Shown here: one piece after another, positions 1 through 12,109 of the stretch
How positions within the stretch are numbered: the first letter of the stretch is position 1
Layout of the letters: each line of letters begins with the position of its first letter
Origin: Dipetalonema caudispina
Taxonomy: Eukaryota > Nematoda > Chromadorea > Rhabditida > Onchocercidae
Assembly: GCA_013365325.1 (NCBI GenBank)
Contig: JABVXV010000001.1
Span: 124,001-188,000, forward strand
Direction of reading: 5' to 3'
DNA: 64,000 nt
Translations under genes and position numbers: made by a program
The notes under the pieces: model-generated
What the model saw: the letters and a program-made list of their open reading frames with translations, nothing else
Database searches by the model: none
What the model was told of the DNA's origin: nothing

Positions 1-1636
1 AACAACGATAACATACCATGGACATAGGTATTGGTAGAATTCAAAACAGATATGAAGCAAAAATTTAAAATAAATGAATCGATGTGATTAGAGATCAGTC
101 GTCTTTTTCTTTTTCCTTTCTTTGTCTTCAACAGTTAAAAATGAAATATACTGACTGCGTTTTTGTCGAATGCGAATGCGGAAAGAAGAAAAGCAGGAAG
201 GAAGTCTGATTACAGTCTGATACTTATTGGCATCCATTAAACAATAGTTGTAAAAAAGAAGGTGGATGACTAATGAAGACAATCGGCTGACTCATCGATC
301 AACGAACTGTTGCAAAAATTTATATCAATTTTGCTACTCAGAAGACGGGCAGGACAGGATTGTATGATGTAAGTGAGGAATTTCTGTAGAATGTTGAATT
401 ACTGAAATAATTCGGCAAATTTTCAAGGTGAAGAAAGAATCTTCAATTAAGCAAATAAATATTCGTAAAAGAAGTGAAGACAGCATATCGTGGCGTTGTA
501 GTGATCGCATGCAAATGCGAGAAAACATTGAGTCGATAAACTAATTGATGAAAACTTTTGCGAGATAATATCGATCGAAAATGAAGCAATGAAATGCTTA
601 TCTGTTGAGAAAACAGACAAACAAAGTTTGAAAAAAATGGGAATATCATTTCAAGCAATCTCTCTGAGATATCCTACATATCAACAACATATATGTATAT
701 GACAACAAGGACATTTTTCTATATTTTTTGGCTGTTTCTTTTCATTCAATTCTGGGACTTGATGAATGAGACAAATTAAAAAAAGTTGAACCTTGAAATT
801 TTTAAAGGAGAAAATTAAACTTCAATTCAATTTCTTTGAATTAATAAATCAGTTTCTTATCTGAGAAGCTGGAAGAATTCGAAGAGTCAGAATAGTGGTC
901 AAAATGAGCCAACTAAAAGAAATGGTATATTCGGAGAGATTTTTCTTCTTGGTTCCCTCCTGCAAAGTCTAAATATCTGCCTGCTTCTACGGCCTATATT
1001 AGTTTATGAAGTGTCCACTTCATTTCATCAATTAATCTTCCGATGTATCCATCATTACAGGCGGATTTCAAGTATTGTTCCATTGAATCTTTTGTTTGCT
1101 TCCTAAAACAGAATAATGAGAAACATCAAGGATAGAAATCATTGATACAATATTAAACATAAGCTATGGTAACGAAGGATAATATACAACAAATGATGAA
1201 ATTGAGATCTTCATCTTTCACAGATTTTTTAAAGATTAAGCTTAGATAGGTTCATGCTTGATATAATAAGCAGCCTATAATTATGAATCCTATGGTCTTA
1301 CTGTAAAATTATAGCCAAGAACAAATTGAATTTTGATCTCGAAAATGAAAATTATTAAAGCTAAATAATGAGCAAGACAAGAATCAGTAAGAAATTCCAT
1401 CTGAAACCATTATCCAAATTAGGATTAATTGCGATAGATAACTAAAGTACTTGAGACAGAGGTCACCACCAGAACAGACGTATTTCCAGTAAACAATTAG
1501 GGTTAACTCATTGTAAAACACAATAACGAAGATGCATTGAGAATTGGATATGAGTCATCTTGTTGTCATTTATAGAAAATCTAATTAATTTTAGCATTCG
1601 AATGGAAATTATGAAGCAAATTTGATTTAATTTACA
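1..1636. other. Gene-free AT-rich stretch
   Basis: Both strands contain only short open frames of about 60-70 codons. They are AT-driven, carry no recognisable motif and have no paired splice sites giving a continuous protein. I see no RNA gene or repeat worth naming. Confidence 0.5.
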
Positions 1637-1810
1637 TCACAAAGCTTTGTGCTTATTTTTATTTAGTGCTGCCTCTTTCCTTAACTTTTCGGAATAGTTT
1701 ATTTTAGAAATGTTCCGCAAAGCATCGTAATGATCAACAAATAATTCGGCACTGATCGCAATCACTTCTCCTTCAGTGATGACATCTAAATTGGGCGCAG
1801 TTATTCTGTC
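1637..1810 (-). CDS. Coding-like terminal exon, protein unrecognised
   Basis: On the minus strand, a frame entered one base after a good acceptor (TTTGACAG, exon start about 1810) runs to a TGA at 1637-1639. It encodes about 57 residues that begin ITAPNLDVITEGEVIAIS and end in a basic tail, NKNKHKAL. The mixed, non-repetitive composition and balanced codon use look like real coding sequence, unlike the flanks. Upstream frames at about 1811-1975 also look partly coding, but I could not find a donor of matching phase closer than a GT near 1931. The rest of the gene and its start are therefore unresolved. I do not recognise the family. It may be the 3' end of a gene whose 5' exons lie between about 1.9 and 2.7 kb, or a decayed exon. 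Confidence 0.35.
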   Translation of the reverse strand, partial: DRITAPNLDVITEGEVIAISAELFVDHYDALRNISKINYSEKLRKEAALNKNKHKAL

Positions 1811-2783
1811 AAAGCTTGCAAAAATTAAAACTGTAAAGTTCCTTCTCATTTAAATATGATGTTTCAATGAAATATTTATCGAAATGAACGTGAGGAAGTT
1901 GTTCTTCAAAAGATTTCTGAGACTGTACAAATTCCCTCTTCGAAAGTGCCTTCTGAAACGACTGATTAAAATTGGAAAAGTTGACTGTTACTGAGGAGAG
2001 TAAGAGAAAATAAGAATTACAGTTTGAGATTAGTTTTACCGAGTAAATAAGAATATGAATGGAATGATAAATATGATAATATAATGATAATATAATATTA
2101 ACTGCTTGATGTTCAATTCGTTCATAATGGTATATCGCAGTAGCAGTAGCAATTAAAAGTGTTAACGGTGAAGGGAATGAACTCATACCGCGATGTTGCA
2201 GGATTTACAGGTTGTGTGTGGATTATGGAATTTGTGGAATAAATTAAATTTATTAAAGAGTTCCAAGGATTCCGTAATCCATATCCTTGATACATGATAA
2301 ATTTTAATGCATAAATTTAATGGATTAATTCTGCGCATCGCTTTGCAACATTAATTTTCCTTCTCAGAAGAATGACAATTAATTTGAGAATGCTTAATCT
2401 CACCGCTAATCCTAAAACATTCTATGATTTCAATCTACTAAAAAACTTTTTTATATCTTAAGTGATTGGTATTAAAAAATGGGATGCATCAGTGATTTAC
2501 GACTCACAAGTTCAACTTACTTTAGCAAATTGACTTGAAAATTTTCGAAAAAAAAATGGCATATTTAAAACGATTATATTTCACTAATGTTTTAACATTT
2601 TCTACAGCTGAACGCACAGTAATCCCGCGCGAAACGTGGATAAATGACGCAAAAATCGTGAGTCGCTAATGTTTGACAATACGGATGACGATCAGTGCAA
2701 TATCGAATTCTCTGAAGTGAGAAGCCTGAAAGGAAAAATCAATCTATCGCTTAGCTTCTTTACTTATATTTTTAGATATTAGC

Positions 2784-5700
2784 TTAATTGTTGTTTACCA
2801 AATCTTTAAATGACATACTTGTAGAAGTAGTAGAAATAGCAACAGTTGCTGTAGCAGGCGTCGTTACATCGATCTTTACTACAGGAAATGTATTCGATGG
2901 AACGTTATTGTTCACATAATTTGATGTAAATGTCGAAGATAGTGGTGATGATGAAGTTGAAAGATTTAAACTAATTTTGAAATTTTGAATGCCATTTGCT
3001 GTTGTTGAGCTATTGCTAATGGTCATCGTATTATGGGTTGATGATGTAGAAGGAACGGTTACAGTCATTATAGTTGTAGGACATTGTTCTCTGGCGTTAC
3101 TAGTTACTTCCAATTCTTCCTGCTGTTTTTCTTTTGTCAGGTTTTCGGCGTTTGGGGTAGAGATCGCTGTTGTTTCTGAAGAGACAAAATACAGTGTATT
3201 GAATTATTATGGCTATATTTATCCAATAGTAATAATATAGGATAAGTTGGATTCTTGTTATTTGTCTACATTTTAAATTGCTTCTATAGCAAAAGATAAT
3301 TGAATTAGAACTTACCCATAACGCAGTTATACAATTTGTTAATTTTCCAAACATCGATAGGAGAAAGACCACGTCGTTGACCAATTTTAAGGACTAGAAA
3401 GTTCCTGTTTATTTTATATCCAAGTACATATCTTAAAGAGAGTAAACCATTAAGTTGTTATTAATGAATGAATTTCTAAATTTTTGGACAAAATAGATTT
3501 TTGAGGATAGAAAAATGCTATTGTAAGTGTGTACTGATAGATCAGTCCTGCACTGATCTATCAGATCAATGATTCTGCCTCGTATACTAACTTTTGTTGG
3601 GAGCTTTGGGAATTATAGTCGGTTTACCATTTTTGCTAAATGCCACTGCGGAATAGTGCATCACAGAATCATAATCGTATGGTGAACCCAAATTATCAAT
3701 TACGGTCGGTGAATATTTGTCAAATTGTTCTATAAACAAATTGGTCATTTAATTTATGGGATAATGGAAGAGGTGTAATGATAATTACATTTTGAACATC
3801 ATAACTTCAAGAAATGAAGAAACAAGCTAATTGTGTAGTTTTCAACGAAGTACTTACATTATAAAATATCAAATCTCACTAACCAAGGACAGCTGGTTTT
3901 ACGTTTTCCCAGAGAATATCCACGTATAAATCTCGATCAGCGCGATCTGTCAAAAAAATGACTGAATTCACTTAATGCAGGCTAGGTACAAAAATTGTGC
4001 TAGCGTAATTAATCAACAAATAAATAGCCAAAAGGGTCTATTATGAAAATTTTTCTCGCAATAATTAAAGAAAAAAAATGGTTAGTAGTATTACAAAACT
4101 TTTCAACGATGTAGTAAGCAATGAAGTGATAGAAGCAATAATTGAATATTTCTTGTTAATAGATCGAAACGCAAGTCAGAAATAGTGTTCCTCATTGTTG
4201 CATGGAAATTATTGTAGAAACTTACTTTGTTCGTGAAAAAAGCCGATTACATGCATCAATTCATGAATTATTATTCCTTTCTTTAAGCACCCATCACCCA
4301 AACTTACTATTTGTCTACCACCTGTAAATAGATTAAAAACAATTTGACATTGTCTGTCATTTGACAAATCATAAGTAAGTAAAGTAACTGGGTGAGAAAA
4401 TGAAACAAACGTTGCAATGAGTGATAGGCAATTACTACGAGATTAGTTCGGAAGAAATCGTTTGAAATTTTAAGAAATTTTCAATTTATGAGACAGTTGA
4501 AAACTTTTGTTGAAAACAATATCATCATAAAATCTACAAACCATTATTACCAACCATTGAGTAGCAACCATCATTAGGAATAATATAGATATAATTAAAA
4601 TCGAATCGCTTTCTAGGAACAAACCGTATACATGTCAGAAGCCGATATTCTTTAAACGCTTCCAAAATTATAAGTTTACTGGAAAATGAAAAATAAGGAC
4701 GTGACTGCAAATGAAAACAGATGGGAAAATAAAATTAGATTAACTGAAATATCACAGACCTGATATTGGCATACGTGGGAGAAATGACGTACGGTATTCG
4801 TCCGTTTGGCCATAATAGTGTTTTTTGCCTTACTGCGTTGTGCTGCTGTATTGCATTCGTCCTAATTTGAGGAATGGAAGAATTGTTCCGACTTTTACAA
4901 CCAAAAGCTTGCCAAGTCATCGATCCAATATGATCAGATACGGAACAATTATGACTAACAAGAACTATAAAAATAGTTGTTGTGATATGATATTAGATTG
5001 GTGCTTATTCAAAGTGAGAATATGCTAATGAACTAGGAAAATTGCAAACTAACCAATATCGCCTTCAAAGAGATCTTCACGATACATTGCTTGTGCATTG
5101 CTATCGTTTTCTTCATCCGTCGACCATATTAATCGTTCGCTTGCCATCTGAATTGCGCCTGGCGTGAATGTCCTATTCAAGTTTTCCTAAACAATTTTGT
5201 AATTAAGCTGTTTGGCAATAGTTGACTAATTTTGATGTGTATTTTTTCCCATTATTTGTTTTTATCTGCCTGTTTGTTACTATTTTCTTAGGGAAATCAT
5301 TCATGAACGATAAAAGGAAGTTGACGAATATACTTTATAAATGAGTTTAAGCACATTCAAACGATTTCAACTAAACGCTGAAAAAGAAGTGATCTGTGAT
5401 ATAAGCACGAAAGGAAATAGAAAGTTTCTTTCAGTGAATAGACTCTTAATGTCTATGGCAGGAAAATTTTAATTTGAAATTTATTTTTCAAGATAATTAA
5501 ATTCATGAAGTTTTTTACTTAATAAGAGAGCAAAATATCCATTTTCCCAGGAGAAGAGAGACGCAATTCTTATTTCAAATTCGTTGGGGGTACATACTTG
5601 GAAGAGAAACATGGAAATCTAACAATTTACTTATAAGGTGTGGCTATTGTTGTATTTGTTGTATGCTGTATACGTAAAATTTAAAATTGATGAGTAGTTT

Positions 5701-6317
5701 GGAGTGTGAAAAAAGTTAATGTATAGTTAAGTTAATGTATAGGTCAAAAGTAGGTCAGAAGGTAAGTGAACTGATAAGAAGATGGTTACATGAAGAAAAA
5801 GTACAGTGAGGACAATGGACAAATCATTGAATGTATCACTGGAACTGATCATTGGACAAGCCGTGAAATTTTTATCATTTCAAATCACTACTGATAGATT
5901 GAAGGATTATGTAAAGATATCAGGCAAGAGCCAACTGAAAAAATTTTACATAACTGTTATTAAGATTTGTTACTGATGTAATGTAAGATATTTACGCCGA
6001 TAACTTATTTGAATAATGTTTAGTTAACATGTTGTTTCTTCTTAGGGTATGAAACAATTCTTTCATTTCACTATATACAATGTCTCTAACTTTGTATCCT
6101 TCGTTCTAATTCAAATCCTAACTGAAGTTCCAGTCGAATTTAATAGAGAAAACAACTAAGATTTAAGTTTAAATATTTCCAACTATTTTCAATTCCAATC
6201 AGTAAACAGTATTCAAACCTGAATATCAATAGCAGTAAGTGTGGTGGCAGTAATTTCGATGAAACAAGCACGAAACCAACCCGTCAGCAAAATAATAAAT
6301 GAGATTATTGTTATCAT
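2784..6317 (-). CDS. Secreted astacin zinc metalloprotease (NAS-type), 9 exons
   Basis: Exons in transcript order: 6317-6219, 5186-5054, 4964-4760, 4678-4542, 4321-4226, 3946-3884, 3729-3592, 3393-3316, 3175-2784. They total 1341 nt and 446 aa, with all phases consistent. Residues 1 to about 20 are a hydrophobic signal peptide starting [12 protein letters not shown] propeptide follows to about residue 123. The catalytic domain opens with the astacin-typical [13 protein letters not shown]. It carries the zinc site [13 protein letters not shown] (about 210-222; three His plus the catalytic Glu) and the Met-turn SVMHY with its Tyr ligand (about 265-269). It closes at [16 protein letters not shown]. 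The protein should be a secreted endopeptidase, and related worm enzymes act in cuticle, hatching or feeding. The last exon gives a Ser/Thr-rich tail of about 130 residues with no EGF, CUB or ShKT module. The gene is divergent from the tetraspanin. The exact NAS orthologue cannot be assigned by eye. Confidence 0.93.
3534..3564. repeat. Perfect 13-bp inverted repeat with 5-nt loop
   Basis: CTGATAGATCAGT, loop CCTGC, then the exact reverse complement. It lies in the astacin intron between exons 7 and 8, 28 bases from the donor of exon 7. In RNA it would form a stable hairpin close to the splice site. Confidence 0.85.
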
Positions 6318-8384
6318 TTTGACAGATAACGCATTGGGCAGCTTCACAAATTGTATTTCTTAATGCTTTCTTTTTTTTTTTCCAAAGAATGGCAGTAAAT
6401 ATGCAGAAATATTATTAGATAGATAGAATAAGGGATGAAATTAAATGGATAAATTGTGGACAAGAAAGAAGTCGAAGAGTAATAGGTGATCTCAAGAAGA
6501 ATTTCCGTAGTTAAGAATTTCAAATAATGCTAGGAATCCGAAAGATATCATACAAACAGCAGATAAATTACTTTGATTTAAATCAACTGAATTATTCAAA
6601 TTTCACTATTCCTTCAATTTGGAAACCAAATGCAGAGAAACGAGGACAATGACACACCACAAGGACAAATTAACAAACAAAAGATGAGATTTTCAAATAT
6701 TTAAATAGCAAGTCCAGCAAACTGAAATTTCATGAGGACTGAAAAATTACATCGTAAACAAAAACAGTTCATACAAACTATATTATGCAAACAAGGCATA
6801 TATTGAGAGGGTTAATAGAGCGTATTATGCTTTGTTTCACTTTACAATTCAACGATTAAACAGCTGATCCTTTCATGCCTTCTTAAATTTAGGGAAACAC
6901 ATGAATGAAATTAGTTTCGATCATTTGTTTATCATTCAACAAGATGAGGTATTATCATCGGGACATTCGTTATTTTAAATGTCCAACTAGCATCGATATC
7001 GTAAACTATAACGTTGAAATAATCATCGACCTATAAGATGAACTCATGGGAAGAATTGCTATATGCCATCATCTCTCAATTTAAACATGTTTAAAAATCT
7101 TAACAAAATAATGTGAGTTAAGAAGTATCTCACAAATAATGAAACTCTTATCATACGATTAATAGGATCATCACAAACGAAGTACCGTTTTCTCCCTAAC
7201 AGTACTTCTTTGATGGTATAAAAAGTATAAAAACTATATTGATATAAAAATTATGATCTTTGATTACTGATGTTGCCTAATTTTAGTAAGCATTAGTCAT
7301 TTACTGTGTACTGTCTGTTAGATGATATTCAACGTTGAAAAATTCGCGTGTGTGAAAGAATTTACATTTAATAAAGTGTTGAATAGTTTTGATCCTACTG
7401 GAACAACGAGTGGAGAACGAAAATTTTCTGAAGCAATTACTGTAAAATTTCTTATTTGAGAACACTTAAAGGTATGAAATAAATTTTATGACATCTGGGG
7501 AATAAGTAAAAAGTTTTGAGGAGTTCATTAATGAAACTTACATTTAATGAGAAGTGAATTGGGTCAAAATTTTACAGTCAGAAAATGGAAGAAAAGTTTC
7601 GCTCTAAGCAATACGAAATGTTTGTTTTTCCTCGAAAACTTTCAAGTAATTGAAGTAAGTAAGACCGATGAAATATTTCAATGTGCGACATTGAAACATA
7701 TTTCAAATTCTAGAAATTTAAATGAGAATTGAAGTGCTTTTAAAATCTAGCGAGAAAAGCTATTAGTTCATGGAGGAAATGTTATTCAGATCAGACACTG
7801 ACCTTTCTGCTACTCCTTTTTCAGAGCATTTTCCTATCGAAATCAAAACTTCTAGTAAAATTTGATTGCAAAATAGATCGTTCAAGAGGATGTTTTCATT
7901 CATTGTGCAGCTCGAACTCTCTCCGATCACAGAATTTGAGCAGCTGCCTCACTTGTACATGTTCTTCTTTCTTTTTTTAAGTATCGTTTACAATATTCTT
8001 CGTTATATTTATGTTGTAATAGATAAATGCGCCTGCCACAAATACAAATAGCGAAAGGTGTCGAAAAATAGGCCAACTAATTAATAGGTAAGAAGTGACC
8101 TTCCACAAAGTGCGGATACAGGCTTACTTTTATGATATATATCAATAAGTATTCTGTCAACCTGCCAAAGTTCGAATTCTCAAAGAAGAGTTTGATGTGA
8201 AAGAGATGGGAAGGGAAGGGAAGGTAAGAGAAGAGAATGGAACACATAATATCCCTCTTTCGTCAGTTTTCTCTCTCCCTTTCATTGAACTTAGAGAGAG
8301 AGATAGGCCAAGACTGGCATTCTTGTCTAGTCCTTTCATTCCTTCCATCTGTTGCTGCTCTGTTGTTGTTGTTGGTAGTTTGTG
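6318..8384. promoter_or_regulatory. Divergent intergenic region, astacin / tetraspanin
   Basis: About 2.1 kb lies between the start codons of two genes that point away from each other, so both promoters must be here. It contains only AT-driven short ORFs, for example 7547-7732 and 7866-8051, with no splice partners. A CT/GA-rich stretch at about 8190-8310 lies just upstream of the tetraspanin ATG and could be promoter or 5' UTR. I recognise no specific operator or TATA element. Confidence 0.4.
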
Positions 8385-11300
8385 ATGGCACCATCACCGC
8401 CCGGCAGAGGATGCTTTTGGGCCTTGCGAAGCATCGTTTTCCTTCTCAATTTGTTTTTTTGGGTAAGTGCACTTACTCTTCCTCCGTCTCTCTTTCATTT
8501 TACTTATCTTTTATTATAAAATTCTATCCAATTTATCTAATCATTAAATTCCCATAACAAATTGCAATACAATTTCTTTGAAGCCAAGTCTTGAAAATAT
8601 ATTTTAGTTAGAACTATTACTTGGCTCTTTTACTTGAAAATTTACTTTGGAAAAAAGAATTTGGCTCAAAACAGGTAGGTATTATGCTGCTGTTATTGTT
8701 ACTTATCATTGTCGATGATTAATTTATTGATCGTATATTTTCAAATCGTTTGAACTTTTGCTAAATATTTTAAACATTTACGAGTAATTGTCGAAGTAAT
8801 TTATACACACTACAATTTTAACAATTATGCATTTTAGATCGTAAAGATTCTTATGATTTTACAATTTGCAGTTCTTTTAAGTGCCGGCTACTTGTAATCA
8901 TACATTTAACAAATAAGGGAATAAATTATTTATTTATTTAAATAAATTGAAAAGAATCCCTTCTCAAGAAAATCTGAAAGGTTAGTGGAGTCGAGCAGTG
9001 TGTAAAAATAAAGTAAATTGGTCGATAACTTTTCCTAGAGATGACTAGGAATTCTGGAGCTAGCGAAAAGTTTAAGTGAAATAAAACAACTCTCCATTCA
9101 TTTTCGTTTTGGCTTGGCCAAGCTGCTTGATCACCTCATTCTTCCATGAAAAATTAGATTCTTATAGAATTGTTTTAATAGGAACTCATAACTAGTGAAA
9201 TTTGCTGAAGCCTATTCCAGGTGGAATTTTAGAGCTTAGTGTCATTATGATTTCAGCTTTCGGGCTTATTTGTACTGGTAGTAGGCCTATGGCTTTTACT
9301 GGATCGTTCGATTAATGACGTTCTCACTGCAAATAGTTCTCAAGCAAGTGACCATTTTCCACTGATATGTTATCTGTTAATTGGTACTGGGATATTAATG
9401 GCGTTGATTGGAGGATTGGGCTGCTGTGGTGCATGGCGTCTCAATCAGGGAATGTTGACCGGTGTAAGCTAATTGATTACTTATTTATTTTGTTTGGGAC
9501 GATTAACAACATCATTATACCTTTTATCACCGGCAGTATTAGCTAATCTTTATAAGGGAAAATAAACTTCCACATATAAATTCTTTTTAATTGATATTAG
9601 GGACATACCGAAATAGTAGCTAAGGAAAGGTAATCTTTTTTTATGTTAGAATTCAGAAATGGGAATTTTTAAATTTTTACATTTTCCTTAAATGTAAACT
9701 CATCTCTTTTAACATTACTCGTTTTGCTATAGGTACATTTATTTTGATGTTTTTAACATGTTTGAAAAAAAAATTTTTGAGCTTATCAGATGATAATTTC
9801 TGCAAGGAAAATATTCCATTTATTTGAAACTGATTAACGATCATTCAAAAACACTGAATTTTTATGCCTCGCATAATACTTGATTTTATTTGTATCTTCT
9901 TAAGAAGAGCAATCTGTTGGTAATATTGTTATCTATGCTTATTATCACTACAATGAAGAAATTCAAAAACGCAAAAAGTTAATTTTTTGAATCCCAAAAA
10001 TCAAACACTTTCAGAGAAATGTTTTTATTTTCAGTAGCATTTTTCGATGAATTCATTTCATGTCATATGAGAGCTCATCTTCCTTTCTATCTTACAATAT
10101 CTCTTTTTCTTTATAGCCACATGACCTTTAAGTAACACTCACTTATCTATCCATTTGGGAAAGCTATCGAATGTCAAATAGATAATTTATTCTTGTAGTA
10201 ATATATTCTGTCTGCCCTAAAAATTCAAAAACTGTTGTGCTGCAAATTTTTATTGGAATCGATTTTTCTATTATTCATTTTTTGATAGCCTCCTAGTATT
10301 ACTGCCACAAGCGATCCTCCCAACTCATTTCAGAGTTGTAGTCGATAGTAAGCTTATTAGGTCTTCAAAAGTTTTCACTTCAAAGGTTATCAAATTGACA
10401 AGTGGAATGTATTTGTCGATCTTATTTTTTGTCATTTTCAACAATCCTTCAAATCTTCTCAGGGTGCAATGAAATTAATATCATTGTTATCCCTCATTTG
10501 TCCCTGCCACAAGGAAATACCTTGCAGTTCTTCATCATCCTTCTATTGGTGTTTTGCTTACAATTGGCCGCTGCAGTACTAGCCTATAGCCAACAAGAAT
10601 TTATCAGGCGCTACATCGATCAGTCAATGTATCGAATTGTTCAGGAACTTTACGCCACTCAACCAGCCTATAAGGAATTATTTGATAATATTCAAAGTGA
10701 AGTAAGTATGTTTTTTGAGTTCCTTTTACTTAATTGATTCACTTATCTTCATATATTGCTATTAAAATTATCATTCTCTCTTTGAGATCAACCATGACAT
10801 TATTATATTCTTTCTTTATAAACTTTATAGGAATTAAAACACAATGCATGCAAATTTTTTCAATTGTACTGAAGATAGTTAGCGGTTATCACCAATCGAT
10901 CGAAGTGTTGAAAACAGAATTTATGTCTTCAGCAATTTTAATAAAATCCCAATTTTTATGTCATTATGCAAGACCTTTATATATATGTATATATATATAT
11001 CACAACAGAAATGAGCTCCATTGCATTTAGCAGGACAAGTCAGGTTCAAATCTATTTAATTAAATTAGCCAATTCTTAATGAGTTTAAGATAGTACTTCT
11101 CTCTTCCAATAGCTGCTTATCTAGAACATAAAGACCTCTTGAAACTTCAGGATGCCATAATGTTTTGAACTGCATTTAAAAGTCGTGGAAGATTTTGGGT
11201 TTGCGACAAACTCAAATCCAATTTTCTAGCGGGCTAAGAAGATCCGTGGATTGATTTCTTATAAGTTATGTAAGTAGTGCAATATCTTCACATTTTGAGT

Positions 11301-12109
11301 CTTATCATTTCAGTTCGAATGTTGCGGTGTTAGAGGATATCGAGATTGGTTGTACTCTTCATGGGGACGCGATATTCCTGGAAAAACTGAACTCGGGATA
11401 GGTTACCAATATTTTCTCTTTCTTCTTCCTATTTCTCCAGTATATTTCGATGTTTTAATTCTGATTCATTTACTTTAGGTTATTCGGATATTGGTAAGGT
11501 GCCTCGATCATGTTGCAATGAACAGGGCATACGCGATTATCCGACCGATTGCGGATTAACTTTCGACAAGTTGGAACTTTGGACTTATGAACCTTTTATT
11601 CATTCGAAGGTTGGTTAGCTTTTGCAAGAATTATAATGTTTTCTCAAAATATAACATTGTAATTAACTAAAATACGGGATGTTATGTTGAGATTACTTAT
11701 CCGATATAGGTGGGAGAAAATGAAAGGCCATGAGATCGTAATGGTCCATTTATTTGCTTGTTTATTTTATTCAAATTTAGGGTTGTAGTGAAGCACTTTA
11801 TGATGCAGCCAATAGTCACCTGGATATTGCAATTCTGGTCTGCGTCATTTTGGGTGCTACCGAGGTATTTATGCCTTTTTACGATCGAGGATTTTCGTTA
11901 AAAGTGCAAAGATTTTTAGTAGACGATTTTCAATCAGTTAAATCAGAATTCCTTTCCTTCACTGCTGATTCCTTCCCTCTCATTTGTTCTGACGTAAAAT
12001 ATAAGTTGAAATAAGAATCAATATTCCTTTTCAGCTATTGGGTATGTTCTTAACGATGTTATTGTGTTGCTGGCTAAACGTTGAACAACGGCGAAAACTA
12101 AGCTTATAG
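8385..12109 (+). CDS. Tetraspanin, 7 exons
   Basis: Exons: 8385-8462, 9257-9463, 10528-10701, 11314-11401, 11479-11609, 11781-11864, 12035-12109. They total 837 nt and 278 aa, with phases closing on TAG. The four membrane segments lie at about residues 13-42, 60-86 (ending GGLGCCGAW), 96-116 and 239-267. Between TM3 and TM4 is a large extracellular loop with the family signature CCG (about residues 156-158, FECCGVRGYRDW), a second paired Cys in PRSCCNE, and further single Cys residues suitable for disulfides. The N-terminus is short and cytosolic; the C-terminus EQRRKLSL is basic. Tetraspanins organise partner proteins into plasma membrane microdomains. The start was chosen as the first in-frame ATG before TM1; a longer overlapping frame starting at 8237 is out of frame. 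A poly(A) signal AATAAA lies at 12488-12493. The subfamily is not assigned. Confidence 0.93.

Noticed and set aside
11035..11060. tRNA B-box-like GGTTCAAATC
   Set aside because: No matching A box, acceptor stem or anticodon arm lies upstream. I found no tRNA in the window.
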